From contig JAJEKV010000040.1 of NCBI GenBank assembly GCA_021234155.1, forward strand, positions 9,155,541 to 9,219,540: a stretch of 64,000 nucleotides of DNA, written 5' to 3'. This stretch comes from Isoetes taiwanensis (lineage: Eukaryota; Streptophyta; Lycopodiopsida; Isoetales; Isoetaceae). Below, piece after piece: positions 33,667 through 43,575 of this stretch. The notes beneath the pieces are model-generated. The model saw only the letters and a program-made list of their open reading frames with translations. It searched no databases and was not told the origin of the DNA. Position 1 is the first letter of the stretch. The number at the start of each line of letters is the position of its first letter. A program made the translations under genes and the position numbers.

Positions 33667-34794
33667 TTGGGAGTGCCAAATGCTAAATGGGAGGTCATAA
33701 GTATGGATTTTATCACAGGACTCCCTAGAACTCTTCGAGGCAAGGATGCATTGATGGTTGTCGTAGACAAGTTATCTAAGATGGCACATTTTGTGCCTTG
33801 CAAGACTACGGACACCGCATTAGATACTGCCAAGTTATTTGTAAAGGAGATTTTTAGACTCCATGGCATGCCTCGGGAGATAATATCTGACAGAGATTCT
33901 AAGTTTATGAGTGCTTTTTGGCAGGACCTCTTTAGCACCATTCAGACGAAGCTCTCCATGAGCACGGCATATCATCCCCAAATAGATGGTCAGACGGAGA
34001 GGACGAATCGAATCATTGAAGATATACTTCGAAGCTATGTGTGGAATAAGCAATCCAAGTGGGATGAGTACATCCACTTGGTGGAATTCGCCTACAATAG
34101 TGCCAAACAGGAGTCGTCCCATATGTCTCCTTTCATGGTAAACTACGGGTACCAGTGCCTAACCCCGGATACGTGGCACAATCCTGTGTCGAAGGTTGAA
34201 GTATCCCAGCAGATGTTAGGAGATATGCAGCAGCTGGTGGAAGAAGTAAGGGGTTACTTATTGGCAGCAAGAAGTCGGCAGAAGAGTGTGGCCGACAGGC
34301 ACAGGACCGTAAGAGAGTTTAAGGTAGGCGATAGCGTGTGGTTGAAGATCAAGGTTAAGCAAGCTAAGCTTCGGATTGGGAGTTGCAAGAAGCTTGCCCC
34401 TAGGTGGGCTGGTCCGTTCAAGATTTTGGAGAGAGTGGGCTCCCAAGCCTACAAGTTGGATCTTCCGGCCCATCTTAAAGTTCACAAGGTCTTCCACGTA
34501 AGTTTATTAAAAAGGCACAATCCTAACCCTGAGGAGGTCTTGGATACTCCAACTTTGTTGGAAATGACGGAGGAGCAAGTGGAAATTGTGCCCGAATTAC
34601 TTCTTGATAAGTCATTCAAGAAGACGAGGAGGTCTCAGTTCCTCCAGTATTTGGTCAAGTGGAAGCACTTGCCCGTGGAAGACGCGACATGGGTATTGAA
34701 GCAAGATTTGGAGAAGCAATACCCAGAGTTTATGAAGGAGTTTGATGGGCGAGTCGTCTCCGACTTGGTCGACCCCGACTTGCCAGGAGGTTAG
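33667..34794 (+). CDS. Integrase core and chromodomain of element II
   Basis: The core keeps its acidic triad in MDFITGLP, ISDRDSKFMSAFW and YHPQIDGQTERTNRIIED. Next come the GPF-like fold (RWAGPFKILERVGSQAYKL, LKVHKVFHVSLLK) and a chromodomain (about residues 300-360 of this frame) with QYLVKWKHLPVEDATWVL. The tryptophan of KW is kept, but two other positions that form the methyl-lysine cage in HP1 appear to be Ile and Leu. Chromodomains of this family steer integration to chromatin. The element also encodes an H3-like tail. The open frame is intact. Confidence 0.92.
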   Translation: MGVPNAKWEVISMDFITGLPRTLRGKDALMVVVDKLSKMAHFVPCKTTDTALDTAKLFVKEIFRLHGMPREIISDRDSKFMSAFWQDLFSTIQTKLSMSTAYHPQIDGQTERTNRIIEDILRSYVWNKQSKWDEYIHLVEFAYNSAKQESSHMSPFMVNYGYQCLTPDTWHNPVSKVEVSQQMLGDMQQLVEEVRGYLLAARSRQKSVADRHRTVREFKVGDSVWLKIKVKQAKLRIGSCKKLAPRWAGPFKILERVGSQAYKLDLPAHLKVHKVFHVSLLKRHNPNPEEVLDTPTLLEMTEEQVEIVPELLLDKSFKKTRRSQFLQYLVKWKHLPVEDATWVLKQDLEKQYPEFMKEFDGRVVSDLVDPDLPGG

Positions 34795-35648
34795 CTAGTA
34801 TGTTTGTTAGTTAGCCTTAAGCCTGGCTCATGCATTCTAGTTAGTAGGGTGCATGTGCCAGAACCTTGGATCGTGTGGGCGATGATGGGATACGCCTTTA
34901 GGGCATTCTCTAGGCCACACGCACCAAGAGGTGCGCATGACCATTAGGGTCATGTGAGTGAGGATTGAGGCATGGTGGGCGATGATGGGACATCGATCGG
35001 ATGATCTCTATGCCACGATGCGGGGCACGCACACCTGGCCGTAGGAGGGTCATGGTGAAATTCGAGTGATCATGCGCGATGATGGGATCGTGAGACGTTC
35101 CCTAGCTTGAAACCCTCGGGGGCATGATGCACTGGGGTGTACTCGATCTGGGCGATCGTGTACGAGGTAGCACTTGATCATGGGCGATGATAGGATCGTC
35201 TTAAATGGTCCTTAGCTCAAATCCGAAAGGGCCATGATCTTGTGCAAGGTAGTAGGGTAACCTTGAGCTAGTAATTGGGCTCAAGGAGGTAGGTAAGGGG
35301 GGTGGTCCCCTAAAACCACAAATTTATTAATTAAACTAACGTAATGTGCTCCTTGTGCGGGCAAGTAAGAGGCGGGCATCGAGGAGGGGCGCATTACGAG
35401 AGGATAGGGGAGCCATAATTTAGATTATGAACCCTAATAACTCTTATAGTACTATTTCCTAATTATTATAAGAAGTAACTTGTTAAGGCTATATAATTTT
35501 GTATAAGTACAAATATAGCCTAAATTTTGACAATTAACTTTAATAGGAAGTTGACCGTTTAAATTGATTTAAAGTGTATGTTATGTTGTTTTTGCAGGCA
35601 TAAGGTACGTTAGTCACCTTAGTGCAATGCTGAGGACAGCATTGTCCT
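34795..35648 (+). repeat. 3' untranslated region of element II with GCGATGATGGGA repeats
   Basis: After the chromodomain stop, units containing GGGCGATGATGGGA recur four times at roughly 100-base spacing (34878, 34980, 35074 and 35186), each followed by a variable stretch with GGCCATG- or TCATG-like blocks. No gene is seen. The repeats could fold or bind protein in the genomic RNA; function is unknown. Confidence 0.65.
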
Positions 35649-35661
35649 AAGGGGCGGAGAA
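35649..35661 (+). other. Polypurine tract of element II
   Basis: AAGGGGCGGAGAA directly precedes the 3' LTR and would prime plus-strand DNA. Element IV has the related AAGGTGGGGAGAA at the same place. Confidence 0.85.
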
Positions 35662-37299
35662 TGTGACGTTCCAGGGGAATATACGCTATGAATACGTATA
35701 TTCCTAGACCCTTCACCATACAAGTCTACCTATGTAGACTTGTATGCCTTAGAATGTGGCAAGGGGTGCACATCTAAGTTAATTGTTTAACTTAGATAAC
35801 CTTAGGATAAGGCCCTTTTCCACATGGCCTTATCCTATTGGGCAACCGCCACACGGCCCCATCCTAGTGGTGCCATGTGGCATCCTATGTGGACCTAACT
35901 TATATTGGCTGGAACCCTAACCCTAGGCCTCTTTCCAGCCCTAGCTCTCAGAGACTCATCTACGCACTCGAAACCTCGTTTCGAGTATCGTTTGCGGTGG
36001 CATAGAGTGGTGTAGCAGCCCCATGAGGGTAGAGTCGTTCTTGGAAGGAGAGCAGCTTCACTTGATTGGGAGATCATGGAGACGCCCGGGTTTGGAGGGA
36101 GTGCTTCAGGAGCAGGTATGTAGGGTAGTAGTCATAGTAGTTCATCTGGAATTAGCATTCCAGATGAGTTAGTATCTTGTATCTAGGGTAGAGCCATCCT
36201 AGAACCCTCATGCATCATCTTGAACCCTAATCAAGGAACCCTAACTGTAAGTTAGATTTGTATGATTAGGTTAAGATGTTCTTATGATTATTCTCATGAT
36301 GTGATGATTATGTGATGATGGTTGATCATGTTTGCTCCTCTTGTATTGGGAAGGGGGGTAGAGACCTAGAGCCATATGTAGTATGCTCCTAGATTAGATC
36401 CCTTAGTTCCTATTAGTTGCGGCTCAGGCATAGGAGCCCACCGTGCTATTGAGGCTATGATGTGACTCAGCACCACATAACGGGGCTAGAGGGAATGTGG
36501 AGGGAGGATCCCTGCCAAGTGGGGGCTACGGGGGATCCCATAGTGGGCTAGACTTATGGTCGGTCACTTCGCAGGGGCGAGCATGGGTCCCACACCTCCC
36601 CGGGCAATGGTGTCATGCCGCCTCTCGAGAGTTGCAAGTGTCGGCTTGGCTCTCGTTTTGGGGGGTTAAGTCGGGTACGAATCGTGTGTCGTCACGATTC
36701 TCTAGCCGCCCACGGAACCTCTAGACCCTGGGAAGGGGAGATGCAACCCTTCCTGCCTCGTCGGACCAGGGAGATGCAACCTGGAGTAGTCCCGATGGGT
36801 GATGCCATGGGATTGCATATCCGGAAGGCTAGAGTCACGCCAGAGCCTGATTTAGCCCATCTGCAAAGTATGCACAGGATGGGCGGATGAAGTGGTCAAC
36901 CCTAGCCATTGTCTTATGCCAGCCCTCGCCATTGCCATGACTCGGTCTGCTCTATCTTGAGGCCTAGCCGGTCAGTCATCCTCCTTACGAGTCTGAGCCT
37001 GGGTAGGAGCTATTATGTTTTACGATTTATGATTATCATCTTTGCACTTGTGGATGTGTGATGACTACCCTTCGAGGTAGTATTTATATGTTTGATGTTA
37101 GTGCTGACGTGTTTATTGCTTCCGCTGTTATAGGAGCCCATAGGGGAAGGGCGTGCAAGACACCTTCGTGTCCCCTCCTCGCACTAGGACCACCCCAGAG
37201 TGCGGGGTAGACGAAGGGCCTGTGCGGTTGTTGAGCCGGGCGGGGGATTTCCTGCCGAGTGTACGGCCGAGCGCCGTATATTTAGCAGGGAGCGTCACA
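35662..37299 (+). repeat. 3' LTR of element II (about 1.64 kb)
   Basis: It starts TGTGACGTTCC and ends AGCGTCACA, with the target duplication AAAAT directly after. It contains about 68 bases near 37068-37135 that the 5' copy lacks. Confidence 0.94.
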
Positions 37300-37304
37300 A
37301 AAAT

Positions 37305-38454
37305 AACAGGGGATTGCAAGGGGATTTGATATGGATATAATTCATGAAACCATAGACCATATCCCTAAAACAATTCAATGGTTATTATAAACAAAAAAAA
37401 CATAGATTTAAGATAAAAATTAGTCACGTTAGCTCACCGGTTAGATTGGTTAAAGTAGTCTTATTAGAACATTGAGTTATTTTGGTAGAGGTTCGAGCTC
37501 CCGTATTTCATATTCTAAAACCTTAAGCGAAGCCGTATAGAGGCTCGATATACCATCAAAACCTTAGGCAAACTCCTATTTGACATCTCAAAATCATAGG
37601 CGCCCCCAATCATAAATGAGCATAAGTGAAACGAGAGGTGTCCAGAGGCTCCAACATACAGTCTCAGCCGTAGGATTGACAGATCCGACGACTGTGGGAG
37701 TCCAGAGTGCACCACGTTTAGAATCCACATTATATAGAAATGTTCTGGCACTTCAGTGTCTAGGATGTTGAAAAGAGAGATGTCGAAATAGTTGACTAAC
37801 TAATGGATGGGTTGTTGAAAAAGTTCATCTTGAAATACTTTTCCCAAACTCTTTGTCATGGGCAAAGGTATGTTTATAGTACTTGGGTTCTAAACTGACG
37901 ACAAGTTGTTAAAGATAAAGTTCGCGGCGGCCTGCGATAAATTTCTTGTATGTAATTATTTACATTCCGGCAATGAAATAATTTGAAGTGTGTTGGAAAC
38001 AATTTGAGCTAGTTCTTTAACATTTTAACTTTTGGAATTGTATAAACTCTTGCAATACCCGCATATGTTGACTTTTAAAAGCCATCATAGACTTAAGTAG
38101 AGAAAGAACAATCATGCAACTCCTTTATGCATAAAAAGCATAAGGGCAGATTCAAAATCAGGCATGTCCATTGCCACCTCATTTAATAAACCAACGGATG
38201 TGCCATCTGGTCTGATCCCATTGTTTCAGCTGGATGTACAACTGATTGTTTTGTGGTGGAAAATCCATCTTGCAAGCCAAAAAAAAATAGTTTGTGGTGG
38301 AAAATCCATCATGGAAGCGCAAAAAATTGTCGTATCTCTTGCTAGATAAACAACTATTAATCTCTCTCCTATGCCTTGGTGTCGGGTTATTTATGGAAGA
38401 TGTGAAGTTAGAATGATATAATATTGGTGTTATAATATTAGTGTTAAGGTAAGG
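37305..38454. other. Intergenic stretch without a recognisable gene
   Basis: No coding frame is supported. At 37425-37500 a tRNA-like pol III head may be present (TTAGCTCACCGGTTAG and, further on, GAGGTTCGAGCTCC as box B). At 38249-38310 a 20-base segment (TTTGTGGTGGAAAATCCATC) is repeated twice. Confidence 0.5.
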
Positions 38455-39551
38455 AACGTAAATGTTGCCTACCCCCATTTTCTGACTTCTAAGCAAATCA
38501 CGTGTTGCCACATGTCCTATATTCTTTCCCAGAATGTTGCCCTTTCTACTTGCATTCTTGTTTTAGGCTACATTTTGTTGCACATTCTAGTTTTAGGTGA
38601 CATTCTTTCAATCATACTCGTTCATACTTAACAGCATCTACATCAAAATTTACGTCACAATTGCTCAAAAAATTAGACCACCATTGATGTACGTTCATAA
38701 GTTTGCAAGACTTTCAAAAACTTGTTGATTTCAAAAAGCCTTGACTCATTAGAGTTTGCAACTGTTTAGATAGCCTTTTGATTTCAAAACATTACAATCC
38801 AAACCATCCCAACTAAAAGCACGGGGTCAATTTTGAGCATTTTACCTATTAAGAATTAGAATTAAGGCAGCAATGCTCCAGAAAGAAGAGCATGTAAGAA
38901 AAACACCCACCTGTACAAACAAGGTGGTTCCTCGTCGGCCTTGGCTCCAGAGTGTATTTGGCCACCAAAATAGAGCAAGCAGAGATCCAGGGAAACATCC
39001 AGAGTGAAACTAGGAGCCGAATCCATGCCTAAACACTCCAACTTAATTAACTTAGAACCACATTGAGACTCAAAATAAAAAGGACTAAAAACTAAATAAA
39101 TCCTTGTGTTCTTGCCAATTGCACCTTCCAAAAACACAAGAAATGCCACCTCATACATAAAATATGCACAGATTAGTATTATTTAGCAAGATCTACATAC
39201 AAGAGTCGAACCATGTAGCAATATTTACCAAAATCCGGTTGAAAACTCGCTGGTTAGCGTCTTAAGGTTAGAAATCCATCGAATCTTGTTCTAGCACTAT
39301 AGCTAGACAAGAAAATGAAAAGGCAGAGTTGAAGGCAAAATTGTTTGAAAAATAAGCTATTATCAAGCTTAACAAAATGCAACACCTTAGATTAAACCTT
39401 CAAATATGTAAGTGCCACTATAGAAGGATGAAAACGACATGGCACAGCATGAAGGTGCTCGTTGGATCTACAGAAGGAAGGAAGGAAGGAAGGAAGGAAG
39501 GAAGGAGCAAAATGTGACGTCAGAAAATGGGGGTAGGGCAACATTCACGTT
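38455..39551. mobile_element. Inverted-repeat element of about 1.1 kb
   Basis: The left end AACGTAAATGTTGCC...TTTTCTGAC (38455-38486) recurs inverted at 39519-39551 with two or three changes, giving terminal inverted repeats of about 32 bases. No transposase frame is seen inside. It fits a non-autonomous DNA transposon. A target duplication was not resolved. A (GGAA)n tract lies just inside the right end. Confidence 0.55.
39473..39506 (+). repeat. (GGAA)n microsatellite
   Basis: About eight perfect GGAA units lie in a row near the right inverted repeat of the preceding element. Confidence 0.9.
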
Positions 39552-40034
39552 GTGCTCACTTTAGGTGACATTCCCAGGAGTCAAAAGTGCCTACATCTAA
39601 CAACGTTGGCGCTTTTTCCTCTCTGAAATGTCACCTGAACATAAAGAAATGTGACATATATTTGAAAAAACCAAAACATATAGACCACTCTTTACCAAAA
39701 TCGAAATAGGCCTACCTATAAATATCATCAAGAAGTCCTAGTAGCTTTCTGAACAAAGGCAATACATTAAAATATACTCAATCCATGGTTGAGAATCGCC
39801 ACATAGGAAAAAAAAGCTCCTCTCAAAATCCACAAAAAACTATGGAAATACAGATGGCCTTACAAAACTCTTGTCTGAGGAGATCAGAAGAAGCAAGAAT
39901 TGTCCCTGCTTGTACAACTAGTTGAGCAGGAGAATATAGAGCTTCCATAAGTTAAAAACTAAAGAGCATATTGCAGGCATTAGAAATCGCATCGATCCGA
40001 GCCCTCGGATTGCCATTCTGGGAAGAGACGAGCT

Positions 40035-40044
40035 ACTATATAAG
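40035..40044 (+). promoter_or_regulatory. TATA box of the DIRS-like element
   Basis: CTATATAAGG lies upstream of a short leader. A potential 5' splice site GGAAGGTACGCC follows at about 40218, and possible acceptors occur before each later gene. Confidence 0.5.
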
Positions 40045-40959
40045 GCCACTTCCCCTTTGGGACCGGTTATCGGCATCTTCTCATAGCAGCTCTTCTTCCA
40101 TTCTCGTTGCTTCAATGGCTCTTCGACCAATGGATTTCCTCTCAAGCTTCTCTTCCGGCTTCTGTCTCCACGTCCTCACCACCGGCATCTTCCTCGCGAG
40201 TTTTCTTATCCTTCTTTGGAAGGTACGCCTTCTTCTTTTCCTGCTCTTTATGTCTGGAATTTCTCACCCTTAGTCTTGTAGATCTCTTTGTTCTATTGTT
40301 TCTCTTGCTCGCATGGCTTGTTTGTGCATTCGCATGTTGAATCCTTGGCATGGGCTATTCGATCTTTGCAAGACGGTCTACAGTTTCGGTGTAATCATAG
40401 TTTAAGTTTTGGATTCGGTGTTTCGCATTGTTATGGTATAATGGTTTCATTTGTTTGGGTTTATTGGTTGCTCTCTGTTGGGTGTTTGCCACACGGTTCT
40501 TGTTCAATTTTCTGGTTTTACCCTTGCTCATCTTCTTTGGTTCAGTTTCTCCCTCTCTAACACATTTGCGGCTTGAGCCTGTCAGTGGATCCCGGCGTCA
40601 GTCATGCTGGCTCTTAGTTCACATTCTATAGTTTGCCCCATATGCTGCTTTGTGTTTCCTCAGTCCTACCGGGTTGGTTGCTCTCAGGCCCGACTGCATC
40701 TTCCGCTCTCTTATCCAAGCTCTTCGCTTGTCTTGTTGAACCTTAGCCTGCGCTCCCAGAGTTTTCTTTTCACTCCTTCTATTTGTCATTTGCCCTGCCG
40801 GTATCCGTTTCTCTTTATTTCAGTTTCAGTTAGCACAACCTCTGCTCGTCCATGTTGCCATTTGTCTATTTCCTCCTTCATGCCGATTTTCTCCCCCGTT
40901 GGCGGAATTGGAGTTTTCGGCACCTTCATGGGAGGGTGGGCACTGTCTTCGGATCCACC

Positions 40960-41358
40960 ACCCATTGGCATGCAGGTGCTGAGACCGGCCATGACAACGG
41001 CCATGACAACGGCCAGATTGCTATGACAACTTACCATCTTTACACATCCCATTTGGACGCCTTGCACCCATCGGCTCGCAATGCCTTACAGATTGAACGG
41101 GCGGACATTGACTGGCCTACGGAGTTCTTCCGGGCGCTTCGCCTTTACGCATCCTTTTCTCCTTCTGTCCGTCGGGTGTTCCGCTCATATAAACTTGTCG
41201 ACCCGGCTCATGCTCGTTTCTTGAGGGACGTCATTCTACGATGGGAGTTTTCGTCCTTACGCCCCATTCAGTTGCGCGAATTTTTTCTCATCATGACTGA
41301 GTATCCCCCGCAATTTCTTCCCACTTATCCGGCGATTTCTTTGGGGTTAATAGCGTGA
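40960..41358 (+). CDS. First gag-like protein of the DIRS-like element
   Basis: The supported part of the frame starts near 40960 and reads AMTTYHLYTSHLDALHPSARN, then AFSPSVRRVFRSYK-like text and PIQLREFFLIMTEYPPQFLPTYP. It has no known domain but the style (short helical blocks with proline-rich end) fits the N-terminal gag of DIRS elements. The upstream start is uncertain because two frames overlap between 40604 and 41026. It is followed by an AATAAA signal at about 41441. Confidence 0.45.
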   Translation, partial: THWHAGAETGHDNGHDNGQIAMTTYHLYTSHLDALHPSARNALQIERADIDWPTEFFRALRLYASFSPSVRRVFRSYKLVDPAHARFLRDVILRWEFSSLRPIQLREFFLIMTEYPPQFLPTYPAISLGLIA

Positions 41359-41359
41359 T

Positions 41360-42597
41360 TGTCCCTGCCTCTGGGCGGCGGTTTTTTGCTCTGTGCCTTG
41401 GCATCATCTATATGTCGACACCCTCTGCTGAATAATATGGAATAAAGCACTTATTTTATGTCTCTTTTCATGTTTTTAGATCCTAAACATTCAAATGACG
41501 TGGTTTTATTGCGAGTTCCTAGGTGTTTGCTTCTCATTTCTCTTTTTTCCATGAGGGGGTTGACTATTTATCTGTTGTTGTTATCATGTATGAGGCACCT
41601 AGGGGATCTTCTAATAGGATGGTGGTTCTTGACTCGGATATGTATATCTTTTCATGTGTTAATTTTTTACATTTTTCGTTATAGTTGACAATGTGGTTTC
41701 TCTATATGTGGCATTATCTTACGAATTCTATGCTTTCCCATGGTTGTTTCGGACTTTTTATGATAAGCATCCTTTGAAATTGCGTTTTTATCTTGGAATT
41801 CGATGCACCACACTATTTCAACGTTTTTATGCACTATCAGGGTTGCTTTTTCTTGTTTATGTTATTGCCTGTATTTTGCTTCGATTCAATCTTGTGGCTT
41901 ATGTTGTAATTTCCTTGGGATGTTGTTATCTATATGAGCCGTTATTTTTTCATATTTTATACGAGGCATTACCATGGTTTCATTTCCTTTTTCATGTTAT
42001 TGCCTATATCGTGTTTTCGATTCTGCCACCTATGTAGCTTTGTGATTTATTGTCGACCATATGCCATGTTGCACTTTGTCTTTTTCACGTCTATGCATCT
42101 TACACACCATGTTGGCTTTTCCTCTTAATCTTATTGCCTCGGTTATTCATCATTATTTATTATTTTTCATCATTATTGATCACTTGGGGGGTTTGCATGG
42201 ATGTGGGCCTCATTTTATTCACTATATGCATTAACACGGTTTGTCTCCCTTCTCGTGTTTAAACGTTGTCTTTTCCCTGTTTTATGCATACGGGACATTC
42301 TCAGGGTTTCATTTTCCTTTTGTCATATTATTGTCTATGAGGTGTTTTTGATTCTGCTGCTTATAGAGCTCTTTTGTCCGCCATATGCACGGTTGCATTT
42401 TGTCTTTTTGACGTTTATGCATCTTACACACTCTCTTGTTGTCGTTCTCGTTGGCATGCCAGTGCGCCTTCTTGGACTCGTCATCATGGGGGGCTTGACT
42501 TGTTATTGTCGGGGCGACCTCTTTCTCCGTCTTGTGGCTGGCATGCCCTTCTTACCATTGTTTTTGTTCTCTAATGTACTTCCTTTTTTCAGGTCAC
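41360..42597 (+). other. T-rich non-coding stretch of the DIRS-like element, with an internal duplication
   Basis: The region is strongly T-rich with only short hydrophobic shadow frames. A block of about 140 bases (41977-42118) recurs at 42310-42440 (shared TTTATGCATCTTACACAC and neighbours). It ends in CTTCCTTTTTTCAG, a good 3' splice site. It probably behaves as an intron or intergenic region. Confidence 0.5.
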
Positions 42598-42601
42598 TGA
42601 G

Positions 42602-43087
42602 CTGATGCCTCCATAGCGAGCACTTCCAGCTCTTCTCCCTCGAGTTCGCTTTCTCCCCCACAGCTCGCTCGCGCTGCTGCTTCTCGTCGTCAACGCGAAG
42701 CTTCCCTCTCACTTGAACCGGACTCTTTGGACCCCAGTTCACTATCTCCCCCTGCCTCTCCTGCTTCCGCTTCGTCTATTTTCTCTTTTTGGTCCCCCTC
42801 AGCCTTTGCTGCCCCTTTCTCTTCTCTCGCCGGTGCCGCCGCTCCTTCTTCTCCCACTCAGATGGCTCCTCTTTTCTCTTCTCTGCCGCACGCATCTTCC
42901 GCCTCGGCCATGCCCGTTCCTTCCGCTCCAGTTTCTCCTGAGTATACCCAATTATTGCATGAGCTTCAACAGCAACGGGCCACACTCCAGGCACTCCAGA
43001 CATCGATGACCCAGCAGTTGTCAGTTCAGACTCAACTTGAGCATCTCCAATAGGACATTCGAGAACGGGTCGCTCACCCTACACCTT
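42602..43087 (+). pseudogene. Second gag-like frame, 5' half (split by element III)
   Basis: The frame is rich in Ser, Pro and Ala (SSPSSSLSPPQLARAAASRR, SPPASPASASSIFSF) and then has a coiled-coil-like segment (YTQLLHELQQQRATLQALQT). A TAG at 43051-43053 stands where a glutamine codon is likely. The frame is interrupted at ACACCTT by the Ty3 insertion and resumes at 49002. Confidence 0.7.
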
Positions 43088-43575
43088 TGTGACGCTCCCT
43101 GAATATATACGGCGCTCCGGACGTATACATACAGGGACTTCCCCCTCCCATGGCAATCAACTCACCATGAGCAGGGCCCTCCGTCTAACTCGGACCGTCC
43201 GTAGAGAGATGCCCGGGTGAAGGACACGGAGGTGTCATTCGGCCCACGCCTTCAATGGGACTCCTAAGTTGCGGAAGCGTGAATACATGTTGGCACACAT
43301 CATAAATCATATCTAAATAACCACCACGAAGGGTGGCACATCCATCCAAGTACTAACGGCAAAGAATATGCATCTAATCCTAAGGGAAACACCCCAAACC
43401 CCAGGTTCTACCCCGGTTCAGACTCCTGTGAGGATGGACTGACGGCTCGGTCTCAAGAGATCAACAGACAGAGGTATAACCTGGCGTTGGCTGGCATAGA
43501 ACAGTGGCTAGGGTTGTCCACTCCATCCGCCCCTCCTGTGCACACTTTGCAGATTAGTCGAATCATGCTACGGTG
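43088..43575 (-). repeat. 3' LTR fragment of element III
   Basis: It matches 47423-47909 with only about half a dozen differences. The rest of the LTR (its U3 part, on the right) is missing and unrelated sequence begins after ATCATGCTACGG. Confidence 0.9.

Larger units (their letters stand above)
25311..37299 (+). mobile_element. Ty3 chromovirus II carrying a histone H3-like gene
   Basis: Long terminal repeats at 25311-26879 and 35662-37299 start TGTGACGTTCC and end CACA. The target duplication AAAAT lies at 25306-25310 and 37300-37304. A primer site complementary to initiator tRNA-Met follows the 5' LTR. Two accessory genes, gag, protease, RT, RNase H and integrase with chromodomain follow. 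At 12 kb it is long for a chromovirus because of about 2.4 kb of extra sequence before gag. The pol frame has stops and frameshifts, so this copy is not autonomous now. Confidence 0.95.

Noticed and set aside
41693-42037. Hydrophobic open frames in the T-rich part of the DIRS-like element
   Set aside because: They arise from T-rich DNA read as Phe/Leu/Tyr, several overlap in different frames, and none has a motif. The region looks like an intron or spacer.
42713-43009. Leucine/proline-rich frame overlapping the second gag-like gene
   Set aside because: It is the alternative frame of the Ser/Pro/Ala-rich gag sequence, which alone continues across the element III insertion.
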